DNA of 59,780 nt from Methanonatronarchaeales archaeon. GTDB taxonomy: Archaea; Halobacteriota; Methanonatronarchaeia; JAANXF01. Shown here piece after piece: positions 41,661-49,065 of the stretch (positions are counted from its first letter, which is position 1; each line of letters begins with the position of its first letter). A program made the position numbers and the translations under genes. Below the pieces are notes generated by a model. It saw only the letters and a program-made list of their open reading frames with translations, searched no databases and was not told where the DNA came from. The stretch lies in assembly GCA_018263395.1 (NCBI GenBank), contig JAANXF010000005.1:1-59780 (forward strand), read 5' to 3'.

Positions 41661-43370
41661 TTGATAAGTGAGAGTTATTTGTCGTTGATGGGGTTTATCC
41701 AGGTATTGCGGAATTTCTTTGGGTCCATTGAGGAGTACTTGGCCCCGGTTTCCCGTAACCTGTTGTTGATATACTTTTTCTACTTCCTGTCTGTACCGTT
41801 TCTGAGTCTGCCTTTCGAGGTTTTCGAGGTCACCCTTTTCTCCGGTGTACTGATTCTTGCCCTCCCGGTTTACCTGAGGAGGGCCCCGTTTGAGGAGAGC
41901 GATTTCTCTTTTGAGGGTAGATGGATGGGAGCGGTCCTTCTACTCGTTCTCCTTATAGGAGGGGTCCTTCGGTTCTACGGCCTCGGGGAACCTGGTCTCT
42001 GGTTCGACGAGGCGATTACGTCGAATGCGGCGGAGGCGTTGCTGAGGACGGGTGAACCCGTGTTTCCCTCCGGCTTCGTTTACGATCGGGCGCTGCCTCA
42101 TATTTACGTGGTTGCGGCTAGTTTCAAGGTCTTCGGTGTCACGGAGTTCGCCGGTCGTCTCCCTTCCGCCGTGTTTGGCCTACTGACGGTTCTCGCTGTC
42201 TACCTCTTGGGTAAAGAGGTCGGGGATGCCCGGGTTGGACTGTTGGCTGCTGTTTTAACCGCGTTTGCGACGTGGGAGGTGGCGTGGACCCGGCAGGCAA
42301 GGATGTACCCGATGCTGCAGCTCCTTTTCGTCACCGGGCTCTACCTCCTGTTCCGAACCAACAGGGACGGGGAGACCAGGTACGGTTTCTTGGCTGGCTT
42401 TCTGGCCGTCGCCGCCTTCGCCACCCAGCTCCACGTCCAGGGCTACCTGCTGCTTCCCCTGGCCCTTCTATACGCCTCTACTTTGGTCCTTGAAGAGATG
42501 TGGAGGCGTCGAAGGATTGGGCGAACGGAGGTTTTGGTGTTTTCGGTGCTGTGTATCGCGGCGGTCGTTGCGGTCGCGAGTATTTCGTCCAGGCTAGGGT
42601 TGAAAAGCGGTGGCGCGTTGGATGTGGCGGTTTCGTTTTACAGAGACATTGTTCCCGGTTTTTTGGGTCCATTGGCCATACTGGCCGTTCCGGGGGCCGT
42701 GATTTCACTTTCAAGAGACAGGAAAAAGGTGGAGAACCTGGTGCTGGTCGCTGCCGCCGTGGTCGGTGTCGGCGTCATGGTCTTCTCCATCGAGGTGGTT
42801 GCGGCGCGGTACCTCCTCTTCCTCGCCCCCATCTTTTTCATCTGGACCTCTTTCTCCATTCTTTACGTATCCGATCTGTTCGAAGGTTTTTTTGACCGAC
42901 GGGGAAGGGTTCGTGCAGTGTTTGTCGCCGGTGTCTTTGCGGTTCTGCTGCTGTCTCCCTACGTTTCCGTGACGCCTCAACCGGATTACGACCTGGGGCC
43001 AAATGCGCCGAAGCCGGGTTTCAAACAGGCCTACCAGTACGTTTCTCAGCGCTCCGGCGATGTCTTGGTGGCTGGGTGGACGGCTCCCGCCCTTTTCTAC
43101 ACCGGTGAAGTGGATTACTGGCTGCCGTTCAGTTACACCGGTAGAGGCGTCTCGATTTACGAGGGCAGGGATCTTTACGCCGGCGCCACGGTCGTAGATA
43201 GCTTGAAACGTTTTAAAACAGTGGTTCAAGAGGAGGGTTCCGGGTGGGTGGTGCTGGATGTCAGGGCTTGGGACAGGCAACCCGGTGGGGTTAAGCAGTT
43301 TATCGATAAAAACATGGTTAGGCACGAGGTGAAGGGTTTCGATGGACGGGTTTACTCGTGGGGCCGGTGA
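41661..43370 (+). CDS. Multi-span glycosyltransferase, GT39/ArnT-like
   Basis: The 569-residue protein has about 12 membrane helices. RFYGLGEPGLWFDEAITSNA contains the acidic loop motif (DE) of polyprenyl-phosphate-dependent glycosyltransferases, and GRLPSAVFGLLTVLAVYLLG with ARMYPMLQLLFVTGLYLLFR is typical of this superfamily. It would move a sugar from a dolichol carrier to proteins or lipids on the outer face. The frame starts TTG 41661; ATG 41688 (MGFIQ) is an alternative. It overlaps the next gene by 29 bases. A surface glycoprotein gene lies nearby at 45.6 kb. Confidence 0.8.
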   Translation: MISESYLSLMGFIQVLRNFFGSIEEYLAPVSRNLLLIYFFYFLSVPFLSLPFEVFEVTLFSGVLILALPVYLRRAPFEESDFSFEGRWMGAVLLLVLLIGGVLRFYGLGEPGLWFDEAITSNAAEALLRTGEPVFPSGFVYDRALPHIYVVAASFKVFGVTEFAGRLPSAVFGLLTVLAVYLLGKEVGDARVGLLAAVLTAFATWEVAWTRQARMYPMLQLLFVTGLYLLFRTNRDGETRYGFLAGFLAVAAFATQLHVQGYLLLPLALLYASTLVLEEMWRRRRIGRTEVLVFSVLCIAAVVAVASISSRLGLKSGGALDVAVSFYRDIVPGFLGPLAILAVPGAVISLSRDRKKVENLVLVAAAVVGVGVMVFSIEVVAARYLLFLAPIFFIWTSFSILYVSDLFEGFFDRRGRVRAVFVAGVFAVLLLSPYVSVTPQPDYDLGPNAPKPGFKQAYQYVSQRSGDVLVAGWTAPALFYTGEVDYWLPFSYTGRGVSIYEGRDLYAGATVVDSLKRFKTVVQEEGSGWVVLDVRAWDRQPGGVKQFIDKNMVRHEVKGFDGRVYSWGR

Positions 43371-43800
43371 AGCCTTGGGTAGGGAGGATTTAACGGGGAA
43401 CGACTGGCTCTTCCTCCTCGGTTTAGGGGTCTTCATCCTGTTCCTCGCCCTGGCGCACCCCTTGACCCCCGAGATTCGGCACGGCGAGTTCCTGTTCTGG
43501 GCCGCAGTAACGGCCCTTGTGATTTCGATGGCCCCGGACTACGTCGACGAGGAGGAGTGGCGGGAAAGAGCAAAGGAATGGGGTGAAGGGGATGCAAAAA
43601 TGGGACGCAGGGAGACGGGTCCTTATAGATATCTCCTTTCGGTAAAGAGGTATTTAGAAGGCATGACCGGTGAACGGTACCTCGGTATAGCCCTCGCACT
43701 GGCGTCTATAGGCATCATTCTTTACGCCGCCACGGGTCGACTTAACTACGTGCCGTTCGGCGCCGCTTACGGCGTCGCCATGAAAGCCCTACTGATCTAA
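43342..43800 (+). CDS. Hypothetical membrane protein coupled to the glycosyltransferase
   Basis: The 152-residue protein has four hydrophobic segments (WLFLLGLGVFILFLALAHPL, GEFLFWAAVTALVISMAPDY, YLGIALALASIGIILYAATG and a short C-terminal one) and a charged loop between the second and third. It begins inside the glycosyltransferase gene and ends before a T-rich stop region. I do not recognise the family; the overlap suggests it acts with the glycosyltransferase. Confidence 0.65.
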   Translation: MDGFTRGAGEALGREDLTGNDWLFLLGLGVFILFLALAHPLTPEIRHGEFLFWAAVTALVISMAPDYVDEEEWRERAKEWGEGDAKMGRRETGPYRYLLSVKRYLEGMTGERYLGIALALASIGIILYAATGRLNYVPFGAAYGVAMKALLI

Positions 43801-43809
43801 AAAAAAGTT

Positions 43810-43923
43810 TTAAAGGTAGCCGAGGGCTTCCAGCCGCTCCTTCACCTTCTCCTCCTCCTCATCGACCTCTTCCTCCTGATCACCGTTCCCGAAGAGCTTT
43901 TTAATTTTAGCGATAAGGGACAT
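43810..43923 (-). CDS. 37-residue acidic microprotein
   Basis: ATG to TAA encodes MSLIAKIKKLFGNGDQEEEV, then an acidic run and KVKERLEALGYL. It has an amphipathic basic start, an acidic linker and an ending (ERLxALGYL) also seen at the C termini of archaeal sulfatase-like proteins. The codons are archaeal in style (GAG, CTC) and the frame is flanked by AT-rich bases on both sides. Function unknown. Confidence 0.5.
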   Translation of the reverse strand: MSLIAKIKKLFGNGDQEEEVDEEEEKVKERLEALGYL

Positions 43924-43977
43924 TTGGGAACCACTTTTAGGCAGGGCATAGTTAATATTTACTGACCGGCTCAGTAT

Positions 43978-44322
43978 CTATTCAATCGGGCCGGGTTCCA
44001 CGTACCTGACGAGTTCGCGGGCGATTTTTGAAACCAGGTTGGGCACAAGTGTTCCCTGTTTTCGGTCGAGGTGGCGGTGTTTCAGGGTGGTGCAGTACCA
44101 CGGGGAGGCGTAGCTCTGCTTCGACATTCCTTCCCCTACCCACTCGTCCGGCTCTATTTTCAATCCCTCCCTGTGACTGGTGGTGGTTAAGCCGACTCCG
44201 ATGCATTCCTCCTCACTGAAGGGGTGGGAGTCGTGGCTTACGGTGAGCCATGGACGGTAGGCTCCTCCTTTGAACAGTGCCGGACCCCACCAGACCTCTC
44301 CTCTCTCGGGAGTCACTTCCAC
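43978..44322 (-). CDS. MazF/PemK-like toxin
   Basis: The 114-residue protein starts TPERGEVWWGPALFKGGAYR and continues PWLTVSHDSHPFSEEECIGV. The GEVWW...RPWLTVS pattern is the start of the MazF barrel fold, an endoribonuclease toxin. KQGTLVPNLVSKIARELVRY near the end corresponds to the final strand and helix. It overlaps the HTH gene upstream by 10 bases, which makes a toxin-antitoxin operon. Confidence 0.75.
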   Translation of the reverse strand: MEVTPERGEVWWGPALFKGGAYRPWLTVSHDSHPFSEEECIGVGLTTTSHREGLKIEPDEWVGEGMSKQSYASPWYCTTLKHRHLDRKQGTLVPNLVSKIARELVRYVEPGPIE

Positions 44323-44642
44323 TCTTCAGGGTTCTCTGGCCCGAATCTCTCCGTCATCGCTTCCGAGGTGGCCAGTGTCGAGGCGAGTGTATCCAAGTCG
44401 TTTCCGAGAGCCCAGTATTTCCCCTTGTGGCGAACCAGGTTCCTGTCCTCCAGTCTCGCCAAGACGGGGCCGACGCTGTTTCTAGCTACGCTGGTCTCCT
44501 CGGCGATCTCTCCAGGGGTGAAGGCCTTCTCGGGGTGCTCCATGAGGAGTGACAGAATTATTTCTGCGTTGGTGCCTCTCCTCCTGAGATCCTCATCGGA
44601 ACTTTTGTCGAAAACCTCGATATCTATAGGCACCCGTACCAA
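44313..44642 (-). CDS. Winged-helix (MarR-like) antitoxin partner
   Basis: The 109-residue protein has a winged helix: GTNAEIILSLLMEHPEKAFT, PGEIAEETSVARNSVGPVLA, RLEDRNLVRHKGKYWALG. The C-terminal acidic helix (TLATSEAMTERFGPENPEEW) could bind the toxin. HTH partners of MazF-like toxins are common in haloarchaea. GTG start; ATTACGGTGAGTAC upstream (minus strand ATAAGTCT...) is AT-rich. Confidence 0.75.
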   Translation of the reverse strand: MVRVPIDIEVFDKSSDEDLRRRGTNAEIILSLLMEHPEKAFTPGEIAEETSVARNSVGPVLARLEDRNLVRHKGKYWALGNDLDTLASTLATSEAMTERFGPENPEEWK

Positions 44643-44683
44643 TTTGTACTCACCGTAATAAGTCTAATGTTTCTCTCCCCCCT

Positions 44684-45142
44684 TCAAGGCCTAACCCGGA
44701 AACCCACCCCTTTCGTGTAACGATACACGGTGGATAGAACCACCAACGCAACGGCTACGTAGAGCGCCGTCGCCTCGTTGTGGGTCAACACGTTTACACC
44801 TACTTTCTCCATGGAGAAGGGGAAGAACGGGACTAAACGTCCCTCGAAGCTCCAGTACAGGGAGTCGATTAAGAGGTGGAGAGTGGCTGCCGCGGCGACG
44901 GCCAGGGACACTTTTTTCGCCTTGCTGTACGGCTTGACGAAGGCGAAAGACACCGCTCCTGACAGGACCCAGACGCCGGCGAAACTGTTCAGCGGGAAGG
45001 CGGCGTACCCGACCCAGGGACTCGAGGTAAACATTGAGATCACTCCTGCATCCGGCAACAGACTGCCGGCGAGGACGGCGCCCTCCGATACCCAGCGCCT
45101 CGGCAGTTTCTGTATCGTCGGTCTCCACCAAGTCCACCTCAT
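44684..45142 (-). CDS. Membrane metal-dependent hydrolase-like protein (possibly 5'-truncated)
   Basis: The 152-residue frame has GAVLAGSLLPDAGVISMFTS, AVAAAATLHLLIDSLYWSFE and NVLTHNEATALYVAVALVVL. LLPD, HLLIDSLYW and the histidines match the YdjM/DUF457-like membrane hydrolases. The first 20 residues (RWTWWRPTIQKLPRRWV) are unlike the family and overlap, in another frame, the gene piece upstream, so the true start may be lost. Confidence 0.55.
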   Translation of the reverse strand: MRWTWWRPTIQKLPRRWVSEGAVLAGSLLPDAGVISMFTSSPWVGYAAFPLNSFAGVWVLSGAVSFAFVKPYSKAKKVSLAVAAAATLHLLIDSLYWSFEGRLVPFFPFSMEKVGVNVLTHNEATALYVAVALVVLSTVYRYTKGVGFRVRP

Positions 45143-45543
45143 CGAGTAACGGTTTCAGGACCTGCTTGAAGTGCTCCCTCGCCCCCCAGGGGCCGCCCAG
45201 GTAGGTACCCCCTCTCTTCAGTCCGAAGATTCCCAGGTAAGCCACGAGCGGGCCATCGCCCGACTTTTCGCGGGATAGCGCCTTTGCCACATCCCCGGTG
45301 GTGCCGGGCTCGACGGGCCCCAGCACCACCACGAACCCGGGGTTGCCTGGTAACCGGTCCAGCTCCTCTCTGAAACCCCGCACCCCTCCGTCGCCCCTCG
45401 CCGGGACGATAAGGGTCTCTGGTGACTCTCCTTCAGCCTGGTCGAGGGACACGAGGTCCAGTTCGACGTGTTTTTGGAGCTTTTTTCTGGTCCCTTTTGT
45501 TTTGTACCCTCCGGTACTGGCTATCCCGACTCTCTCCCACCAT
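45100..45543 (-). pseudogene. Unknown conserved-looking gene piece, frameshifted and joined to the next gene
   Basis: The minus-strand frame encodes IASTGGYKTKGTRKKLQKHV, LIVPARGDGGVRGFREELDR, PGFVVVLGPVEPGTTGDVAK and LGIFGLKRGGTYLGGPWGAR, then stops making sense near 45100, where it runs into the membrane-protein frame. A start appears only if one G is dropped at 45536-45538, joining ATG 45543 (MVERVGIASTGG). Glycine-rich turns suggest an alpha/beta enzyme, but I do not recognise the family. It looks like a 3'-truncated gene fused to a neighbour by deletion. Confidence 0.4.
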
Positions 45544-45635
45544 TATGGTTCATTAGGTTTTGGAAAATTAAGCTTTACCCATCAGTCCGACCTATTTTTC
45601 AACTGGAAACTTGGTAAGTTTTATATAGTTGCTCC

Positions 45636-46880
45636 TTGAAGCCTATTTGGTCGTCGGTCGTGAGGTGGTTCGGTTCGAAGAGAGCGGGAAGCGTCGCACT
45701 CACCCTACTCGTAGTAGCGGCACTGATCCTCGCCGGAGGACCAGCCGCCGCCGTCCAGGCTCAGCTCGAAAACCCCGGATCGGTAACCAAGGGCAATAAA
45801 AAATCGTTCGACGTGACGATCGACGTGGAGAACGCAGACAAGTACACTCCCTTCAAAAACGTCACAGTGAACGTCGGCTCGAAGAAGGCGGTTTTCGACC
45901 TCGACGGTAGCCGGCTCTCGGGCTCGAGCGCGATTACCGCCTCGAAGGCCGGTAGCTGGGGCAGTTACGGCTACGGTTACGGTTACGCCACCAACGCGGA
46001 CCCGTCCGGGTACGGCTACAGCTTCGGGTACGGCTACGGATACGGCTACTCGGGTTCCAGCTCGCAGGTCACTCTTACAGTCACGGTCGACACCTCGAGC
46101 CTCGGCCTCTCCGCGGGCAGCTACGACGTGAACGCGAAAGTAAAGGCAGATGGCGCCACCTTCTCATCAGGCACAAAGACGCTCAAAATCAATGCCCCGG
46201 CCGAAGAAGAGGCCGGAGACGGGGTTTCGGGAGCACCCGGACACGAAGAGGGCGAGATCTCCAGGACCTTCACAAAGTACACCCTCATGGTACTCCGGGC
46301 CGGCGACACGGGCGAGGCGGATTTCCAGGACTTTGACTCGATCGTCAGGAGGCTCATGGTAACGGTCGGTGACACCACTATAGACCCGACGTTCAGCGTC
46401 GCCGAGTTCGTCTCTAGGCCGGAGAACGTCGACGACGCCGGCGGAGAGGTCCAGGCGTACGTATCGATAACCTCCTCCATACCTGGCACCGATCTAGATG
46501 ATGTCGAGATAGTGTTCGAACTTGATGGGGAGGGGCTGGAAGGCAGGAACCTCGTGGTGAAGAGGTGGCACGACGGCGAGTGGCAGACGCTCGAAACCGA
46601 GGTCACAAGGACTGACGGTAAGCTCGAGGTGACAGCGAAGTCACCGGGACTCTCGGTGTTCGCAGTCACCACAACTGCTGAAGCGGTAGAGGAACCGACG
46701 CCGACACCGGAGGAGACACCTGAGGAAACCCCGGTTGAGACACCGCCGGGAGAAGAGACCCCGACCGCAACCCCCGAGGAAGGCCTAGGTGGTCCGATGC
46801 AGACAGTTCTACTGATAGTTCTAGTGGTTATCGTTATAGCGGCTGTCGCTATCTGGTACTCTAGGTATAGGAATCGGTAA
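45636..46880 (+). CDS. PGF-pre-PGF domain surface glycoprotein
   Basis: The 414-residue secreted protein has a signal peptide (KRAGSVALTLLVVAALILAG) and a beta domain rich in Asn/Ser. Next is a low-complexity Gly-Tyr stretch around residues 108-146 (SYGYGYGYATN, FGYGYGYGYSG). A PGF-pre-PGF domain follows from about 210 (FVSRPENVDDAGGEVQAYVS, VVKRWHDGEWQTLETEV, KSPGLSVFAV), then a Thr/Pro/Glu stalk and a membrane tail (VLLIVLVVIVIAAVAIWYSR). This is the plan of archaeal surface-anchored proteins. TTG start after TATA-like TTTTATATAG (45617-45626). Confidence 0.85.
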   Translation: MKPIWSSVVRWFGSKRAGSVALTLLVVAALILAGGPAAAVQAQLENPGSVTKGNKKSFDVTIDVENADKYTPFKNVTVNVGSKKAVFDLDGSRLSGSSAITASKAGSWGSYGYGYGYATNADPSGYGYSFGYGYGYGYSGSSSQVTLTVTVDTSSLGLSAGSYDVNAKVKADGATFSSGTKTLKINAPAEEEAGDGVSGAPGHEEGEISRTFTKYTLMVLRAGDTGEADFQDFDSIVRRLMVTVGDTTIDPTFSVAEFVSRPENVDDAGGEVQAYVSITSSIPGTDLDDVEIVFELDGEGLEGRNLVVKRWHDGEWQTLETEVTRTDGKLEVTAKSPGLSVFAVTTTAEAVEEPTPTPEETPEETPVETPPGEETPTATPEEGLGGPMQTVLLIVLVVIVIAAVAIWYSRYRNR

Positions 46881-46915
46881 AAGGGCTCAAAAACGGAAAT
46901 CATATATTTGTAACT

Positions 46916-47003
46916 CATTTCAAAACCCTGAGGACAGGAATTTCCGCCCTTGCGGTCGGACGAGAGAGATTCGCTAGATCCGTCCCTTCAGACCTTTTTG
47001 AAA
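46916..47003. mobile_element. 88-bp inverted-repeat element (MITE-like), copy 2
   Basis: Ends CATTTCAAAA and TTTTTGAAACG form an imperfect inverted repeat. In reverse orientation it aligns with the element at 33773-33863: CGTTTCAAAAAGGTCTGA versus CATTTCAAAAAGGGCTGA at one end, and TCCTCAGGGTTTTGAAATG versus TCCTCACGTTTTTTGAAATG at the other. It lies between the surface glycoprotein and a PIN module. Confidence 0.5.
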
Positions 47004-47026
47004 CGAACTCTTCGTGAAACGATTTC

Positions 47027-47419
47027 TCAGATAACGTCGGTTTCGAGGATTCCCCTGAGTCCCTCTGCGTCGAAGTCGGAGTCGGTTGCGGCGAGCCGTT
47101 CATTTAACTCCTTGGCGGCTCCGGCGATGTAGGCGTCCCGGGCCGTCAAGGGCTCCCCCATCTTCCGGAGGTGGTCCTGCAGCTCCGCTGCCGTGCGGGA
47201 CATTTTCGGCGTTTCATCGACGACCGTAAGCCATTTCAGCGCGTTGTCGACTGATCTGAGGTCGGTTGGACCGTTTTTGAACACCTCCCCTTGATATACC
47301 TCGAATTTAACAAGGGGGACAGTTACTGCGCGTTCGTAGATGTGGTCCTCTATGTAGTCGAGGGCATCCCCGTCCCCGTTCAGGTAGTCGATGAGGATGC
47401 TGCTGTCGTAGAGCGTCAA
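47027..47419 (-). CDS. vapC: PIN-domain toxin (VapC)
   Basis: The 130-residue protein starts TLYDSSILIDYLNGDGDALD with the two N-terminal aspartates. It has the glutamate in VTVPLVKFEVYQGEVF, then LTARDAYIAGAAKELNERLA and ATDSDFDAEG, completing the four acidic residues of the VapC site. ATG start overlapping the antitoxin by 4 bases. Confidence 0.92.
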   Translation of the reverse strand: MTLYDSSILIDYLNGDGDALDYIEDHIYERAVTVPLVKFEVYQGEVFKNGPTDLRSVDNALKWLTVVDETPKMSRTAAELQDHLRKMGEPLTARDAYIAGAAKELNERLAATDSDFDAEGLRGILETDVI

Positions 47420-47628
47420 TGCGCACCGACGGTACGTTTCATCTCTTCCCTCATCTCGCGGGCCTTCTCAGCGGCACCTGAACCCTTCCAGAGCCCCGCG
47501 CCCTCTCTGACGCTCTCTCTGCGTTCGTCGATGAGACGGAAGAGCAGATCGTCGAAGGTCTCGTCCTCTCCCTTCATCGCCTTGAGTGCCGAATGGGTGC
47601 TGTCCTCGACCCGGATGGTTTTACCCAT
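47416..47628 (-). CDS. vapB: VapB-type antitoxin
   Basis: The 70-residue protein starts GKTIRVEDSTHSALKAMKGE, then DETFDDLLFRLIDERRESV: a ribbon-helix-helix-like DNA-binding start followed by a charged tail. It binds VapC and probably represses the operon. ATG start, with GTATACAG repeated upstream (47634-47652 region), a possible operator. Confidence 0.88.
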   Translation of the reverse strand: MGKTIRVEDSTHSALKAMKGEDETFDDLLFRLIDERRESVREGAGLWKGSGAAEKAREMREEMKRTVGAH

Positions 47629-47748
47629 ACCTCTGTATACCGAACTGTATACAAAACTTTTGCGCCCTATTCAATGGAGCAGAAACTCTTCCAGCACCTG
47701 TAGTGGCCGTGCTTGACGAAACTTTTATGAAGGTCCTCTGCACCTTCA

Positions 47749-47936
47749 GTGCGGAGGGAGGGATCTGAAACTGACCGGCAGCTCTGCTGGCGGGAGGAGT
47801 GAAAATCCCGGACTCCGAACGAATGTAGCGTAAGCGGAGTGAGTGCGGAGGGAGGGATCTGAAACTGACCGGCAGCTCTGCTGGCGGGAGGAGTGAAAAT
47901 CCCGGACTCCGAACGAATGTAGCGTAAGCGGAGTGA
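47749..47936 (-). repeat. Two tandem 94-bp repeats ending in tRNA-Leu 3'-end copies
   Basis: Units 47749-47842 and 47843-47936 are identical by eye. Each begins with GTGCGGAGGGAGGGAT, the same bases that form the 3' end and trailer of the tRNA-Leu gene starting at 47937. The rest (ACTGACCGGCAGCTCTGCTG, GGAGTGAAAATCCCGGACTC, AATGTAGCGTAAGCGGAGTG) is not coding. The last part resembles the repeat beside tRNA-Met (17771-17875). Confidence 0.85.
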
Positions 47937-47937
47937 G

Positions 47938-48146
<209 letters not shown>

Positions 48147-48230
48147 TCGTACGTGAATCTGTCGGGCTGACGTTATCGTTTTCGTCTGCCCCCCTTTAAT
48201 CCCGTGATTCCGCGGCATTCTCGGGCGGGG

Positions 48231-48896
48231 TCACGCCCTCTCAACGGCCCCTACGTCTACCAGAAACCCGAGCTTGCTCTCCACGAGCGCCGGCTCCTCG
48301 CCTAGCTCCTTCGAAGCATCGAGTACCGTCAGGGGTTCGTCGAGGGCGTCTAGTAAACGAGCCGCGAGGCAGTCCCCCGAGATGGAGGAGTGGTCCCCGC
48401 CCTCAGCGCGCTGCAGCTCCCCGCCGCTCATGAAGCCACCGGTACCGTCACCCCGGGAGTCCCGGGGCGGCGGTGGTGCCGTGGCCCTGAACGTGGGTGG
48501 GTCCCGCTCAATCGACGTATCGCGGACCCAGGCAACGGGGTCGGTGTCCATCCCGCCCAGCTCCATCTTTCCCAGCACCTCGCTACCCGTCACGAACCTT
48601 ACGCCATCCGGCACGAACCACGGCACCTCGTCGCTGGTCGTCACGACCCAGAGCTCGTCGCCGGGTTCGCCGTAGCTCCGGACCTGCTCGATCGCAGAGT
48701 GTAAACTGCCGCCACGCCTCAGCGCCTTCACCTCCACGACGACGCGGCCGCTCTCTCCCCGGGCGACCACGTCGGGACCCCGGTTGTTCTCGTCGATGGA
48801 GACCCGCTCAACCCCCATCCCGCTCCTCTCCATCAGCTCCACCAGGGCGCGGGTCACGCGCTCCTCCTTCTCCTTGGCGAGACGGGAGAACTCCAC
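48231..48896 (-). CDS. PD-(D/E)xK nuclease-like protein with C-terminal winged helix
   Basis: The core GPDVVARGESGRVVVEVKAL shows the D...ExK residues of restriction-like nucleases, preceded by a helix (RVTRALVELMERSGMGVERV) and followed by SAIEQVRSYGEPGDELWVVT. A proline-rich linker leads to a C-terminal winged-helix-like domain (TVLDASKELGEEPALVESKL). The frame is open to 49178, but residues before the GTG at 48896 are Ser/Arg-rich and overlap the start region of the divergent aRF1 gene. With this start it has 221 residues. Likely a DNA-acting Mrr-like protein. Confidence 0.7.
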   Translation of the reverse strand: MEFSRLAKEKEERVTRALVELMERSGMGVERVSIDENNRGPDVVARGESGRVVVEVKALRRGGSLHSAIEQVRSYGEPGDELWVVTTSDEVPWFVPDGVRFVTGSEVLGKMELGGMDTDPVAWVRDTSIERDPPTFRATAPPPPRDSRGDGTGGFMSGGELQRAEGGDHSSISGDCLAARLLDALDEPLTVLDASKELGEEPALVESKLGFLVDVGAVERA

Positions 48897-49065
48897 GCGT
48901 GAGAATCGCCGCGTGGGCCCGAATAGTCTTCGTACCGCCTTACGGGGGCTCTCCCGGGACGCCTTCGACAGATACTTTGCCGGATGGCGACATTGATGCC
49001 CGGGGCTGTTCAGGACACGGCTCTCCTTGAAGAGTCGTTCGAACACCCATCGGAGAGTCGGTGCG

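Noticed and set aside
47749-47936. CRISPR-like array
   Set aside because: Two 94-bp units in direct tandem have no spacers between them, and the unit begins with a tRNA end. No cas genes are nearby.
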